The notes under the pieces: generated by a model
Seen by the model: only the letters and a program-made list of their open reading frames with translations
Database searches by the model: none
What the model was told of the DNA's origin: nothing
Shown: piece by piece, positions 30,777-40,500 of the stretch
How positions within the stretch are numbered: position 1 is the first letter of the stretch
Layout of the letters: the number at the start of each line of letters is the position of its first letter
Assembly: GCA_002197545.1 (NCBI GenBank)
Contig: NFUO01000546.1
Span: 1 to 45,166 of the forward strand
DNA length: 45,166 nucleotides
Reading direction: 5' to 3'
From: Acidobacteria subdivision 2 bacterium RH1 MAG20
GTDB taxonomy: Bacteria > Acidobacteriota > Terriglobia > Terriglobales > Acidobacteriaceae
Made by a program: the position numbers and the translations under genes

Positions 30777-33700
30777 ATGAAACGCATATTCCTATGGACG
30801 CTCATCCTTTCGTTCGCCGCCTGTCTCCCTGCCGCGGCACAGACAACTACCACGGCCAATATCAACGGAACGGTCACCGACGCAACAGGCTCCGTGATCG
30901 CGGGCGCTACCATCACCGCGACCAACATCAACACCAACGAGAACACCACCACGACCACGGACGGCGCCGGTGTGTACAACATGCGCTTCCTTAAGATCGG
31001 CACCTACAAGCTCACCTTCGAGGCCAAGGGCTTCGGCACGCAGGTCACCCGGCCGTTCGTGCTCGAAGTCGACCAGTCCGCTCTCAGAAACGCTAAGATG
31101 GCCCTCGCAGGAACAACCGCAGAAGTTACCGTCCAAGCGGAACTTGCTCCGCTGTTGCATACAGAGAATGCGACCCAGTCGACGGTTCTCGATGCGAATG
31201 CAATTGCTAACATCCCGCTTTACGGACGCAATATCCAGGACCTGACGCAGTATCAGCCGGGTGCGATCTCTACCCAGCCCGATAATGTCATGAATGAAAT
31301 TTCCGTTAATGGCAGCCGCACCCAGGGAAATAACTACACTCTGGACGGCATGGAGATGAACCAGAATCTCGATTACGGTACCGCCTATAATCCGAACCCG
31401 GATTCGATCGAGCAGATACAAATGCTCGCTGCGGTACCATCGGCCGAGTACGGCAACGCGGAAGGCGGCAGCTTCATCGAAGTGTTGAAGAGCGGCACCA
31501 ACCAGTTTCATGGGAACGCTTTCTTCAATCTGCAGAACTACCTGTTGGACGCAAATTCCTGGGGCAATAAGCACTCAATCCCAAACACTCCGCGATCCCC
31601 GTATACGTCGGACCAGTTCGGCGGTACCATCGGCGGGCCGATCATCCGTGACAAGCTGTTCTTCTTCGCCGACTACCAGGGATACCGCTACCACACGACC
31701 TCATCCGGCTTTACCACTGTGCCGACCTACGCTGAGCGTGGATGCCCCGGCGGCCAGATCGGTCAGCCTTGTAGCGGCGGTACGATGGCTGACTTCTCAG
31801 AACTGTTGGATCCGAACGTCATGTGCAATGAACCTGGTAATGGGTGTACGTCCGGTGCGGGAGCCAATCGGCTGATCCAGTTGTACGACCCGTTCAACAA
31901 CTTCGCTCCGTACGCAGGCAACAAGAATGTTCCAATCAACAACCCAGTCGCGAAGTACCTCTTTGCACACCCGGAACTGCTGCCACTGCCTGATACCCCG
32001 TTTGGTATTAACGATTCGGTTGGTTATAACAACAAGTCGATCGTTCAGCATAACTTTACTCACTCCAATCAGTATGATGTGAAGGTCGACTATAAGCTTT
32101 CGTCGAACGACAACCTCTCCGGCCGCTACAGCCATTTCAACTCCGTCGGCTACCAGACTCCGTCCCTCCCTATCTTCTTCAACAGCGAGACTCCGAACCC
32201 GGTGAACAACGGGATACTCGATGAGGTTCATACCTTCAGTCCTTCTATCGTGAACGACTTCCGCGCAGGCTATTCGCGTTTTCAGTCGTTAGGAGCAGCC
32301 CTCATCGACTCCACCGGCGCCTTTGGACTGAATGGCAACAGTCTCCTGGGCATCGGTTCCGCCGGCGGCGCAATCAAACAGGAATTCGCAGGCTATTCCC
32401 AACTAGGGCAGGACCCCTCGACCAATGGTTCGCCTCACCTCATCAATAAAACAAATGATGGCAACGAGTCCCTGGGCGGGAATGCCAATGGCGGAACGAA
32501 CATTACGCTCAATACGTTCCAGTATTCGGACCTCCTGACTTATCTGCGGGGGAGACATACCCTCAAGATCGGTTTCCAGCTCAGCCGCTATCAGCAGAAC
32601 AACTTCTATCCTGGGAACGACGGATCTCTGGGAGGACTGTATGGCACAGGTGTGTTTACCGGCAACATCATCAACAATGCTTCGGATCCGCGGTATCCTA
32701 CGACAGCTATGGCACTAGGGCAGAACGTCAGAGGGTATTCCTTCGCGGACCTTATTCTGGATCGCATCTCCTATACCTCGGTCGGCGGTGTGTCCGGGCC
32801 TGTCGGCATGCGTCAGTATCGGGGCGGTTACTTCGTGCAGGACGACTGGAAGATGAAGCCGAACCTGACCGTGAACGTCGGCCTTCGCTATGAGTACAAC
32901 ACGCAGATCAGCGAGGTCCACAACAAGTACGTCGCCCTCGATCCGGCCACCCAAATGGCAGTGATTGCCGGTACGCCACAGGCGGAGGCCTACTGCCACG
33001 GTTGCTCTACTACCCTGGTTCATCCGTTCTATGGCGGCGTGCTGCCGAGGATCGGGTTCTCCTATGCATACACGCCGCGCATCGTTATCCGCGGCGGATA
33101 CAGCGCGTCCACCTTCATGGAAGGAACGGGCGCCAACCTCCGCATGACCACCAACCCGCCCTTCCAGAGTGCATTCGAATCAAATGCAATTGCGCCTACT
33201 GCCGGCGGCACTTCGGGCAGCGCCTTTACAGTGGAGCAGGGCTTCAACCACGTAGCGGCAGGCGCACCGGCCGCAGGGGGCGTCTTCAACGTCTGGGATC
33301 CGCATACTCGTCCTGGTTACATAGGTACGTACACTCTGGGTACCGAGTACCAGATCAACAACACCTCCTCGATCTCGCTTGCATACGTTGGGAAGCAAGG
33401 TCAGCACCTGGTTACGGCAGGCGCAGGGAACCAGTTGCATAAACCCTGCACCGACCCCAGCTTTGTTGATCCAGTAACGAACCCATTAGGCATCAATACA
33501 AGTCCAGGACAAACCAACAGCGGTCCATGCTTAAGTAGCGATCCGGCACCCTTCCAGGGTGTTGCCGGTCTCGGTTACTACGGCAGCGTCCGCTATACAG
33601 CATCGAATGCATACGAGAGCGACAACTCGCTGCAGGTAGTGCTCCGGCAAAGGCAATGGCATGGTCTGCAGTACACGTTCAACTTTACGTGGGGCCATGC

Positions 33701-34391
33701 TATGACCAACAGCACCGGCTTCTACCAGGGCGATGCCTATGCTCAGAACATCTACAATAACCACTCAGAATACGGTCCGATGTATACCGACGCACGACTT
33801 GCGGCGAACTGGAATATGATCTATGCCCTTCCCCTTGGGCGCGGCCGGATGTTCGGCGGGAACATGAACCGTGTGGTGGATGAACTTGTAGGTGGCTGGA
33901 ACATGGCCATGACGGGCATTGAGCAGAGCGGCTTGCCGCTTTACGTAAACGGTGCATACGATAACAGCCAAACCAACGGTGCCGGCACTGCGTATCCGAA
34001 TCAATATCGCAGGCTAAAGATAGTGAATCGCTCCGTGCAACACTGGTACGGAACGGACCCTTCGACACAGTGGTGTGGTCTCAATACTGACCAAAGCGCT
34101 CAAGATAATGGTGTGTGCGCGTATGGGCAACCGGGGCTTGGCACATTTGGGAATGCAGCTCCTATGACGTTGCGAGGTACTCCATACCAGTTGTACAACG
34201 CGGCCGTCGTCAAGGACTTCACCGTCTGGAGGGAGCACAAAGTCAACTTCCGTGCAGATGCGAAGAACGTCTTCAACATGTCGGTATTGGGTAATCCAAA
34301 CACTGATCCAACCAGCGGCTCGTTCGGGAACATTAACAGCGTCAAATCCCCGAACCGGCAGTTGCAGCTCACCGTCTCGTATCACTTCTAA
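30777..34391 (+). CDS. TonB-dependent-receptor-like outer-membrane protein (Oar type)
   Basis: A 1204-residue outer-membrane transporter. A signal peptide spans 1-21 (cut near AAA-QTT). Residues about 26-108 are a carboxypeptidase-regulatory-like beta sandwich (NGTVTDATGSVIAGATIT, TYKLTFEAKGF). Next come a plug domain (about 125-230, with IPLYGRNIQDLTQYQPG and the SVNGSRTQGNNYTLDG motif) and a long beta barrel that ends in LQLTVSYHF with a terminal Phe, as outer-membrane barrels do. This is the Oar-like architecture abundant in Acidobacteria, thought to take up oligosaccharides or other large nutrients. Codon use favours C-ending codons more than neighbouring genes do, which suggests high expression. 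The position between a LacI regulator and a GH2 hydrolase points to a sugar substrate. Confidence 0.9.
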   Translation: MKRIFLWTLILSFAACLPAAAQTTTTANINGTVTDATGSVIAGATITATNINTNENTTTTTDGAGVYNMRFLKIGTYKLTFEAKGFGTQVTRPFVLEVDQSALRNAKMALAGTTAEVTVQAELAPLLHTENATQSTVLDANAIANIPLYGRNIQDLTQYQPGAISTQPDNVMNEISVNGSRTQGNNYTLDGMEMNQNLDYGTAYNPNPDSIEQIQMLAAVPSAEYGNAEGGSFIEVLKSGTNQFHGNAFFNLQNYLLDANSWGNKHSIPNTPRSPYTSDQFGGTIGGPIIRDKLFFFADYQGYRYHTTSSGFTTVPTYAERGCPGGQIGQPCSGGTMADFSELLDPNVMCNEPGNGCTSGAGANRLIQLYDPFNNFAPYAGNKNVPINNPVAKYLFAHPELLPLPDTPFGINDSVGYNNKSIVQHNFTHSNQYDVKVDYKLSSNDNLSGRYSHFNSVGYQTPSLPIFFNSETPNPVNNGILDEVHTFSPSIVNDFRAGYSRFQSLGAALIDSTGAFGLNGNSLLGIGSAGGAIKQEFAGYSQLGQDPSTNGSPHLINKTNDGNESLGGNANGGTNITLNTFQYSDLLTYLRGRHTLKIGFQLSRYQQNNFYPGNDGSLGGLYGTGVFTGNIINNASDPRYPTTAMALGQNVRGYSFADLILDRISYTSVGGVSGPVGMRQYRGGYFVQDDWKMKPNLTVNVGLRYEYNTQISEVHNKYVALDPATQMAVIAGTPQAEAYCHGCSTTLVHPFYGGVLPRIGFSYAYTPRIVIRGGYSASTFMEGTGANLRMTTNPPFQSAFESNAIAPTAGGTSGSAFTVEQGFNHVAAGAPAAGGVFNVWDPHTRPGYIGTYTLGTEYQINNTSSISLAYVGKQGQHLVTAGAGNQLHKPCTDPSFVDPVTNPLGINTSPGQTNSGPCLSSDPAPFQGVAGLGYYGSVRYTASNAYESDNSLQVVLRQRQWHGLQYTFNFTWGHAMTNSTGFYQGDAYAQNIYNNHSEYGPMYTDARLAANWNMIYALPLGRGRMFGGNMNRVVDELVGGWNMAMTGIEQSGLPLYVNGAYDNSQTNGAGTAYPNQYRRLKIVNRSVQHWYGTDPSTQWCGLNTDQSAQDNGVCAYGQPGLGTFGNAAPMTLRGTPYQLYNAAVVKDFTVWREHKVNFRADAKNVFNMSVLGNPNTDPTSGSFGNINSVKSPNRQLQLTVSYHF

Positions 34392-34406
34392 CTCCTAACC
34401 AACTGA

Positions 34407-34436
34407 TCTGGCCTCCGGGAGGAGGCCGGATTTGTG
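34407..34436 (+). terminator. Hairpin after the receptor gene
   Basis: Stem GGCCTCC (34410-34416) with GGAGGCC (34421-34427), loop GGGA, extended by a wobble and two more pairs outward. The following bases are TTTGTGT, a poor U tract. It begins 16 bases after the receptor stop. Confidence 0.6.
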
Positions 34437-34505
34437 TCTGGATTTTCTACCATACTCATCTCGAATGCTAACTACTCAACCCAATTGTTTGTAGCTAAGC
34501 TAAAT

Positions 34506-34541
34506 CGCCGCAGTCGACGATCCTCGGCTGCGGCGTTTTTT
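34506..34541 (+). terminator. Rho-independent terminator
   Basis: Stem CGCCGCAG (34506-34513) with CTGCGGCG (34528-34535), extended inward by a wobble and three pairs, then a run of six T at 34536-34541. It is a strong plus-strand terminator and separates the receptor transcript from the GH2 gene, which therefore needs its own promoter in 34542-34713. Confidence 0.85.
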
Positions 34542-34596
34542 ATATGATGTAATCCTGCCAACGTTCCTTTCGGCCCTGCACCCCAAACGGTGTTGA

Positions 34597-34683
34597 TTCC
34601 CTTGTGAAGGGCAATACCTATGGCAAAGCACCGAGCTACAGGGTGCTCGTGTTGTTCATCTGGGGTTGAAGTATAACTTCTAT
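34597..34683 (+). pseudogene. Possible remnant of an outer-membrane barrel C-terminus
   Basis: Within the 336-base gap between the receptor and GH2 genes, one frame (codons from 34597 after a TGA at 34594) reads WQSTELQGARVVHLGLKYNF at 34621-34680. That alternation and the GLKYNF ending are typical of the last strands of outer-membrane barrels. There is no start codon, and the frame then runs on without a stop after the Phe. A chance match cannot be ruled out. The rest of the gap holds the two hairpins and the ribosome site of the GH2 gene. Confidence 0.3.
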
Positions 34684-34727
34684 GACAATGAATTAGGCCG
34701 CGCAATGCGCGGCGGAGGACGACTCGG

Positions 34728-37424
34728 ATGCTGCAAAAAAGAATGATTGCTCTGGTGCTCGGTTTGATGCTTGGCATGAGCTATGCTGCGAGCCGTGCCT
34801 ATGCGGCAACGCCGGAGAACGGGACGTCCGCCGTTCTGGAACTGAAACAGGGATGGTCGGTGCAGTCAGGCTGCAAGGTGCAGGGGGATGGGCCGACCTT
34901 CTCGAAGACTGATTTTCATCCGAAGGGGTGGTATTCGGCGACAGTTCCGGCGACCGTGCTTGCAGTTCAGGTAGCGGCGGGAGAATTCAAGGACCCGTAC
35001 TTTGGGATGAACCTGCGTTCTATTCCTGGCACGACATATCCGATAGGCAAAAACTTTTCAAACATTGAGATGGCAACCGATAGTCCGTATCGCTGCGGCT
35101 GGTGGTACAGAAAGAGTTTTCGCGTTCCAGTCGGTGAACGCGGCAAGGTGCTCTGGCTGCGCTTTGGCGGCATCAACTACAAGGCGAATATCTGGCTGAA
35201 CGGCCAGAAGATCGCCGATGCTTCGCAGGTTGAGGGCGCATATCGCACCTATGAGTTTGATGTAACCAGGGCGGCCAAGGCAGGCGCGGAAAATGTTCTG
35301 GCGGTGGAGACCTTTGCGCCCCAGCCGACCAATCTCGGTATCAATTGGGTGGACTGGAGTCCAACTCCGCCAGACAAAGATATGGGATTGTGGGGCAGCG
35401 TTTCATTGGCTGAAAGTGGGCCGGTTTCAGTACGAGCGCCGATGGCCACCACGCACTTCACAGACGACTCTTTGCAGACGGCCGAGTTGACGGTGCTGGC
35501 GGAGGTGAAGAACGCTGCCGACCATCCTGTGCAGGGCAAACTGGAGGGGACAGTTGCTGGCGTGAAGATCTCACAGCCGGTGGAATTGACTGCGAGTGAA
35601 GGTAAGACAGTCATCTTTACACCGGATGCATTTCCGCAGTTGAAGGTGCAGCATCCGCAGGTTTGGTGGCCGGCGTATGTGGGCAAGCATCCGCTGGAGA
35701 CGCTGACGCTGCGGTTTGTGACGAAGGGTGGAGTTTCAGACGAGCAGAGCGTCAAATTCGGTATCCGCGAAGTCAACGCAGAGATGACGCCGCAGGGGCA
35801 CAAATTGTTTCGCGTGAACGGTCGGCCAATCCTTATTCGTGGTGCCGGCTGGTCGCAGGACATGATGTTGCGCGAAGATCCTATAAAGCTCGCGCAGCAG
35901 TTCCGCCTGGTGCAGGACATGCATTTGAATACGATCCGCCTCGAAGGAAAGATAGAGACCGAAGATTTCTTCCGTCTGGCGGACGAGCATGGAATTCTGA
36001 TTATGGCGGGCTGGTGCTGCTGCGACCATTGGGAGCATTGGAACAAGTGGACGCCGGAGGACTTAGAAGTTGCGACAGCGTCACTACGCGCACAGTCGCT
36101 GCGCCTGCGGAGCCATCCGAGCTTGCTGGTGTGGCTGAATGGGAGCGATGGTCCGCCGCCAGCCAATGTAGAGACGGCATATCTGAATGTTTTGAAGGAG
36201 ACACACTGGCCGAATCCGGTGCTCTCGTCCGCTTCTGCCAGGGCGACCACGGTGACTGGGCCGAGTGGAGTGAAGATGTCAGGGCCCTACGACTATGTTG
36301 CGCCATCCTATTGGCTGCGGGATAAGGACAAGAAGTATGGCGGCGCTTATGGCTTCAATACGGAGACTGGTCCGGGGCCGGCAATTCCTTCGCTTGATAG
36401 TTTGAAAAAAATGCTGTCGGCGAAAGACCTATGGCCGCAGGACAATGTCTGGGATTTCCACGCAGGCGGTGGGGGATTCCAGAATACGCATGTCTTCAAT
36501 GCTGCGATGACTGTAACTTATGGTCCGACGGAGAACGGAGCGGCCTACAACCGGGTCGCGCAGACGATGGCCTTCGATGGCGAACGCGCCATGTTCGAGG
36601 CCTATGGGCGGAACAAATACACCTCCACTGGAGTCATTCAGTGGATGTTGAACAATGCATGGCCTTCGACCATTTGGCATCTCTATGACTATTATCTGGA
36701 TGCGGGCGGCGGATACTACGGAACGAAGCAGGCATGTGAACTGCTGCATGTACAGTACTCCTACGATGACCACAGCATTTATGTGGTCAACAGCGTGTAC
36801 ACGGCGGCGCCCGGCCTGACAGTGTCTGCGAGTGTCTATGATGTGAAGCTGCATGAGTTATTCCACAAAACCACACAGATGGATTCGGCGTCAGACAGCT
36901 CGACCAAGGCGATGGATATTCCAGAGAGCGTCTTTCAATCAGGCTCGCCGGTATACTTTGTCCGTCTTGAACTCAAGAAGGCTACGGGTGAAGTATTGAG
37001 CCACAACTTCTACTGGGTGCCGGAGAAGCTGACGGAGTTCGATTGGGCCAGGACGAAATATACTTACACACCCGCGAAGACCTATGAAGACATGACAGCG
37101 CTCAACAGCCTGCCCTCTGCGCACGTGGAAGCAGCGGTGACGGTTAAGGGAGGAACGCTGCATCTGCACCTCAAGAATCCATCCAAAGCGTTGGCATTCC
37201 AATTATCCGCGGCGGCGCATGATGCGAAAGGAGAAAAGATCACTCCACAAATGTGGAGCAGTAACTATATTGAGTTGATGCCCGGCGAGGAGCGCGAATT
37301 GAATCTTGAGTTGCCGGAGCATTTGAGGAGTCAGGGACCTCTGTCTGTAACAGTTTCCGGGTGGAATGTGAAGACGGTAACCGCAACAGCAGCGGCCGCG
37401 CAGAAAACAGTAGCGGAACGCTAA
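34728..37424 (+). CDS. GH2 glycoside hydrolase, exo-beta-D-glucosaminidase-like
   Basis: An 898-residue exported glycosidase. A signal peptide spans 1-27 (AYA-ATP). A galactose-binding-like domain (about 40-230) is followed by an immunoglobulin-like domain and a TIM barrel (about 350-600), with beta-sandwich domains behind. The barrel has WLNGSDGPPP with acid/base Asp474 and FNTETGPG with nucleophile Glu546. The Asp in place of the usual GH2 Glu, the NGSD...PPP setting and the 72-residue spacing match exo-chitosanase CsxA (Asp469 and Glu541, from memory), so removal of glucosamine from chitosan ends is the best guess; a mannosidase-like activity is possible. The start is ATG 34728 with GGAGG at 34714-34718. 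It stands between the receptor and the permease. Confidence 0.85.
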   Translation: MLQKRMIALVLGLMLGMSYAASRAYAATPENGTSAVLELKQGWSVQSGCKVQGDGPTFSKTDFHPKGWYSATVPATVLAVQVAAGEFKDPYFGMNLRSIPGTTYPIGKNFSNIEMATDSPYRCGWWYRKSFRVPVGERGKVLWLRFGGINYKANIWLNGQKIADASQVEGAYRTYEFDVTRAAKAGAENVLAVETFAPQPTNLGINWVDWSPTPPDKDMGLWGSVSLAESGPVSVRAPMATTHFTDDSLQTAELTVLAEVKNAADHPVQGKLEGTVAGVKISQPVELTASEGKTVIFTPDAFPQLKVQHPQVWWPAYVGKHPLETLTLRFVTKGGVSDEQSVKFGIREVNAEMTPQGHKLFRVNGRPILIRGAGWSQDMMLREDPIKLAQQFRLVQDMHLNTIRLEGKIETEDFFRLADEHGILIMAGWCCCDHWEHWNKWTPEDLEVATASLRAQSLRLRSHPSLLVWLNGSDGPPPANVETAYLNVLKETHWPNPVLSSASARATTVTGPSGVKMSGPYDYVAPSYWLRDKDKKYGGAYGFNTETGPGPAIPSLDSLKKMLSAKDLWPQDNVWDFHAGGGGFQNTHVFNAAMTVTYGPTENGAAYNRVAQTMAFDGERAMFEAYGRNKYTSTGVIQWMLNNAWPSTIWHLYDYYLDAGGGYYGTKQACELLHVQYSYDDHSIYVVNSVYTAAPGLTVSASVYDVKLHELFHKTTQMDSASDSSTKAMDIPESVFQSGSPVYFVRLELKKATGEVLSHNFYWVPEKLTEFDWARTKYTYTPAKTYEDMTALNSLPSAHVEAAVTVKGGTLHLHLKNPSKALAFQLSAAAHDAKGEKITPQMWSSNYIELMPGEERELNLELPEHLRSQGPLSVTVSGWNVKTVTATAAAAQKTVAER

Positions 37425-37511
37425 TGTTTTTCTCTCAGTTCGGAAGACTGACTGATTTCAAGAGCGGTATATCTCTGGTATCGCATTGGCGATGCAGACA
37501 AACAGGAGGCA

Positions 37512-38864
37512 ATGATGTCTGCTGAAGCTGTGCGAACAGAACGGCCGGTGACGCTCAAGCGCAGCCTGCGCTTCCGCGATCTGGTTCTATACGGAATCAT
37601 TCTGATCCAGCCAACCGCGCCCATGCCGAGTTTTGGCGTGGTCTATGACGAGACGCGCGGCCATGTTGTGACGGCCATGTTGTTTGCGATGGTCGCCATG
37701 CTGTTCACTGCATATAGCTATGGAAGGATGGCGAGGGCCTATCCGACCGGGGGATCTGCTTTCACCTACGTCGGCGAAGAACTGCATCCCTCGCTGGGAT
37801 ACATGGCGGGGTGGTGCATGGCCATGGACTATGTCTTGAATCCGCTGATTTGTACGATCTGGTGCAGCAGGGCTACGTTGAATTTTATTCCGACGATTCC
37901 TTATTTTGTCTGGGTATTGTTGTTTGCCGGTTTATTCACGCTACTTAATTTAAGCGGCGTAGAGACCTCGGCAAAGATCAATGCTGCCATGGCCACAGGA
38001 TTGGGTGTGGTGATTGTTCTGTTTGCGAGTGCGGCGGTGCGCTATATCTGGCATTTGCATGATCCGCATCCCGCATTTTATTTGCAACCTTTTTACAATC
38101 GGGCTACGTTTTCAGCGCCGGCGTTATTTCGCGGAACTTCGATCGCTGTCCTCACGTACATAGGCTTTGATGGTATCTCTACGTTGACAGACGAAGCACA
38201 GGACCCTGGCCGCTCCGTTCCGCGCGCGATTGTTTTCACATGCCTGATAACCGGCGTGCTGGCAAGCATTGAAGTCTATCTTGGCCAACTGGTGTGGCCG
38301 CGCGGTCTGGCCTTCCCTGATATCGACACCGCCTATGTACATGTGGCTGGCAGAGCCGGCGGCCCCATGCTCTTCGCGTTGGTGAATGGCGCATTGCTAG
38401 TGGCTACGATCGGGTCAGGAATGGCTTCGCAGTTGGGAGCAGCTAGGCTGCTCTTTGCCATGGGAGAAGATGGCGCGCTGCCGAAGAAGTTCTTTGGAGC
38501 ACTCCATCCGAAGACCCGCATTCCACGTAATAATGTCCTGCTGATTGGAGCAATCGTACTGTGTGGCGCATCGGCGATGTCGTATGAGTTTGGGGCCGAG
38601 TTGCTGAACTATGGAGCGCTGCTGGCGTTTATGGGAGTCAATCTCTCCTCTGCCGTGCTGGCTTGGCGTGCTGGCCGCGGGAAGCAATGGCTTCCGATTG
38701 CTCTTTCTCTTGCGGGGTGTGCAGTGTGTTTCTTTTTGTGGATCAACCTCGGACCAATGGCGCGTGCGCTTGGAACAACCTGGGCTGTGATTGGCATTGT
38801 GTTGTGGCTATTTCGCAGAAGGAAGATGGGTAAGATGAACGGCTCGACGCAAGCGATTGCATGA
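37512..38864 (+). CDS. APC-superfamily permease
   Basis: A 450-residue inner-membrane transporter of the amino acid/polyamine/organocation superfamily with about 12 helices. Helix 1 carries the broken-helix region (LVLYGIILIQPTAPMPSFG), and the helix 6 motif YIGFDGISTLTDEAQDPGRSVPRA (given here by its core, FDGISTLTDEAQ) is typical. Substrate is unknown; the locus suggests an amino sugar or an amine rather than an ordinary amino acid, but that is inference. AGGAGG at 37504-37509 supports ATG 37512; an adjacent ATG at 37515 is equivalent. It lies 87 bases after the GH2 gene and 28 bases before the kinase. Confidence 0.85.
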   Translation: MMSAEAVRTERPVTLKRSLRFRDLVLYGIILIQPTAPMPSFGVVYDETRGHVVTAMLFAMVAMLFTAYSYGRMARAYPTGGSAFTYVGEELHPSLGYMAGWCMAMDYVLNPLICTIWCSRATLNFIPTIPYFVWVLLFAGLFTLLNLSGVETSAKINAAMATGLGVVIVLFASAAVRYIWHLHDPHPAFYLQPFYNRATFSAPALFRGTSIAVLTYIGFDGISTLTDEAQDPGRSVPRAIVFTCLITGVLASIEVYLGQLVWPRGLAFPDIDTAYVHVAGRAGGPMLFALVNGALLVATIGSGMASQLGAARLLFAMGEDGALPKKFFGALHPKTRIPRNNVLLIGAIVLCGASAMSYEFGAELLNYGALLAFMGVNLSSAVLAWRAGRGKQWLPIALSLAGCAVCFFLWINLGPMARALGTTWAVIGIVLWLFRRRKMGKMNGSTQAIA

Positions 38865-38892
38865 CATTAACAAAGGAAGACGGGAGAATATT

Positions 38893-39879
38893 TTGAAGCG
38901 GTTTGATGTGACATTAGCAGGAGAGATCACGATGGATTTCGTGATGTATGGCCTTCCGGAAAAGTTGCCGGTGGAGCGGGAGTTGCTCGCAACCGGCATG
39001 GCCCTCACACTGGGCGGCTCGTCTGCTATCACGGCGCATAATCTTGCGGCGCTGGGCTCGCGGACGGGGTTTATTCCTCAGCTTGCGGAGGATCTCTTTA
39101 CGGAACTGTGTTTGCGTAACCTGAGAGAGGCTGGAGTTAATCTTGAGAAGGCTGTTGCGCCAAAAGTTGGTATTGGTACAGGTGTCACCGTCCTGCTACA
39201 GCACGAGACCAGTCGCCGTGCGTTGACTTACTCCGGCACGATCTCCGGGTTGCGGTATGAGGACCTTGATCTTGCCTATCTTACTTCCGGGCGGCATTTC
39301 CACTTATCGTCCTTTTTCCTGCAAAGCGGTCTGCGTGACGATGTGCCAAAGCTGCTCTCAAACATGCGAGAAGCAGGCCTGACGACATCGATGGATACGA
39401 ATGACGATCCTGAAGATACCTGGCGGGGACCTATCGCTGAGACATTGCGCGAGCTTGACATCCTGATGCCGAATGAACTCGAAGTGTGCCATCTGGCGGG
39501 CGAACAGGACTTTGAATCGGCGCTATGCAAGCTGGCAAAGATCGTGCCGACGCTTGTAGTAAAACGTGGAGCCGGTGGCGCTATTGCCGTGCATAAAGGA
39601 GAGCGTTATAGCGTGCCGGGGGTATCTACCGGTGTCGTTGATGTTATAGGCGCGGGAGACAGCTTCAATGCGGGTTTTCTGCACACATTCGTGCACGGCG
39701 GCGATATGGTCGAATGTCTCCGGATGGGAAATCTCTGCGGAGCCTACTCCACGACTGCAAGTGGCGGGACACAGGCTTTTCGCAATCGCGATCGCATGCG
39801 CCAATTTATGGAACAATATGGCGCAAACCAGCCAGTGCTATCAGAGAACCTTTCACACGATGTCACGATAGGGCGGTGA
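38893..39879 (+). CDS. PfkB/ribokinase-family sugar kinase
   Basis: A 328-residue cytoplasmic kinase. The family's second signature, DVIGAGDSFNAGFL, contains the catalytic Asp and the anion hole; the N-terminal sugar-binding region shows LGGSSAITAHNLAALGS. The phosphate acceptor is unknown. With an exported glucosaminidase-like enzyme and a permease upstream, a sugar or sugar acid released from the polymer is a fair guess. I start at TTG 38893 (LKRFDVTLAGE) because GGGAG lies at 38882-38886 six bases before it; another TTG at 38857 would overlap the permease stop and has no ribosome site. It appears to end the sugar locus. Confidence 0.85.
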   Translation: MKRFDVTLAGEITMDFVMYGLPEKLPVERELLATGMALTLGGSSAITAHNLAALGSRTGFIPQLAEDLFTELCLRNLREAGVNLEKAVAPKVGIGTGVTVLLQHETSRRALTYSGTISGLRYEDLDLAYLTSGRHFHLSSFFLQSGLRDDVPKLLSNMREAGLTTSMDTNDDPEDTWRGPIAETLRELDILMPNELEVCHLAGEQDFESALCKLAKIVPTLVVKRGAGGAIAVHKGERYSVPGVSTGVVDVIGAGDSFNAGFLHTFVHGGDMVECLRMGNLCGAYSTTASGGTQAFRNRDRMRQFMEQYGANQPVLSENLSHDVTIGR

Positions 39880-39969
39880 GCTTTCTGCGAGTTTGAAAGC
39901 AATAAACGGAGTGTTACGGATAGTCGTCATTGTTAGATTGCTCATAGAGGAATTGAAAGGAGAAACTTT

Positions 39970-40500
39970 ATGAGCATTTCTAAGCGGACTGACGGAACAA
40001 TAACGAACATTCATTTTGCAATTGGCGAATGTTCACTGGGATTGATTCTGGTTGCAAAGAGTGAGCAGGGTATTTGCGCCATACTCCCAGGAGATGATCC
40101 GACTCTTCTCATGCGCGACCTGCAGGACAGGTTCCCTCGCGCAAACCTGATTGCTGGTGGTGATGGGGTAGAGGACTTTGTGGCAAAGGTCGTTGATCTG
40201 ATCGAAGATCCTGCCCTTGGACTCGATCTTCCTCTGGATATTCGAGGCACTGAATTTCAGCAGCGTGTATGGCTGGCGTTGCAACAAATTCCCACTGGCT
40301 CAACAGCGAGTTACATGGATATTGCTAACGCTATCGACATGCCGAAGGCGGTCAGGGCCGTTGCCCAGGCATGCGCAGCGAATGCGCTGGCCGTGGCAAT
40401 TCCATGTCATCGGGTAGTCGGGATTGGCGGAGCGTTATCAGGCTATCGTTGGGGTGTAGAACGGAAGCGCGCGCTTCTCAATCGGGAGGCGCGCGCATGA
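39970..40500 (+). CDS. ogt: Methylated-DNA--[protein]-cysteine S-methyltransferase (Ada C-terminal/Ogt type)
   Basis: A 176-residue suicide DNA-repair protein that takes the alkyl group from O6-alkylguanine onto a Cys. The acceptor is Cys146 in IPCHRVV; the upstream GTEFQQRVWLALQQIP and the KAVRAVAQACAAN helix form the DNA-binding part. The sequence is closer to the C-terminal half of Ada than to Ogt, but the N-terminal AdaA/AraC half is absent, so it cannot act as the classic Ada sensor. AAAGGAG at 39956-39962 supports ATG 39970. Its TGA overlaps the start of the 2OG oxygenase gene, so the two are a coupled repair pair. Confidence 0.9.
   Translation: MSISKRTDGTITNIHFAIGECSLGLILVAKSEQGICAILPGDDPTLLMRDLQDRFPRANLIAGGDGVEDFVAKVVDLIEDPALGLDLPLDIRGTEFQQRVWLALQQIPTGSTASYMDIANAIDMPKAVRAVAQACAANALAVAIPCHRVVGIGGALSGYRWGVERKRALLNREARA

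Noticed and set aside
30792..31574. 260-codon minus-strand frame
   Set aside because: Antisense to the signal peptide and plug of the TonB-type receptor, which is unambiguous.
39880..39969. Ada N-terminal domain upstream of the methyltransferase
   Set aside because: The 90-base gap has no open frame with the Cys motifs of AdaA, so the gene is a stand-alone C-terminal type, not a split Ada.
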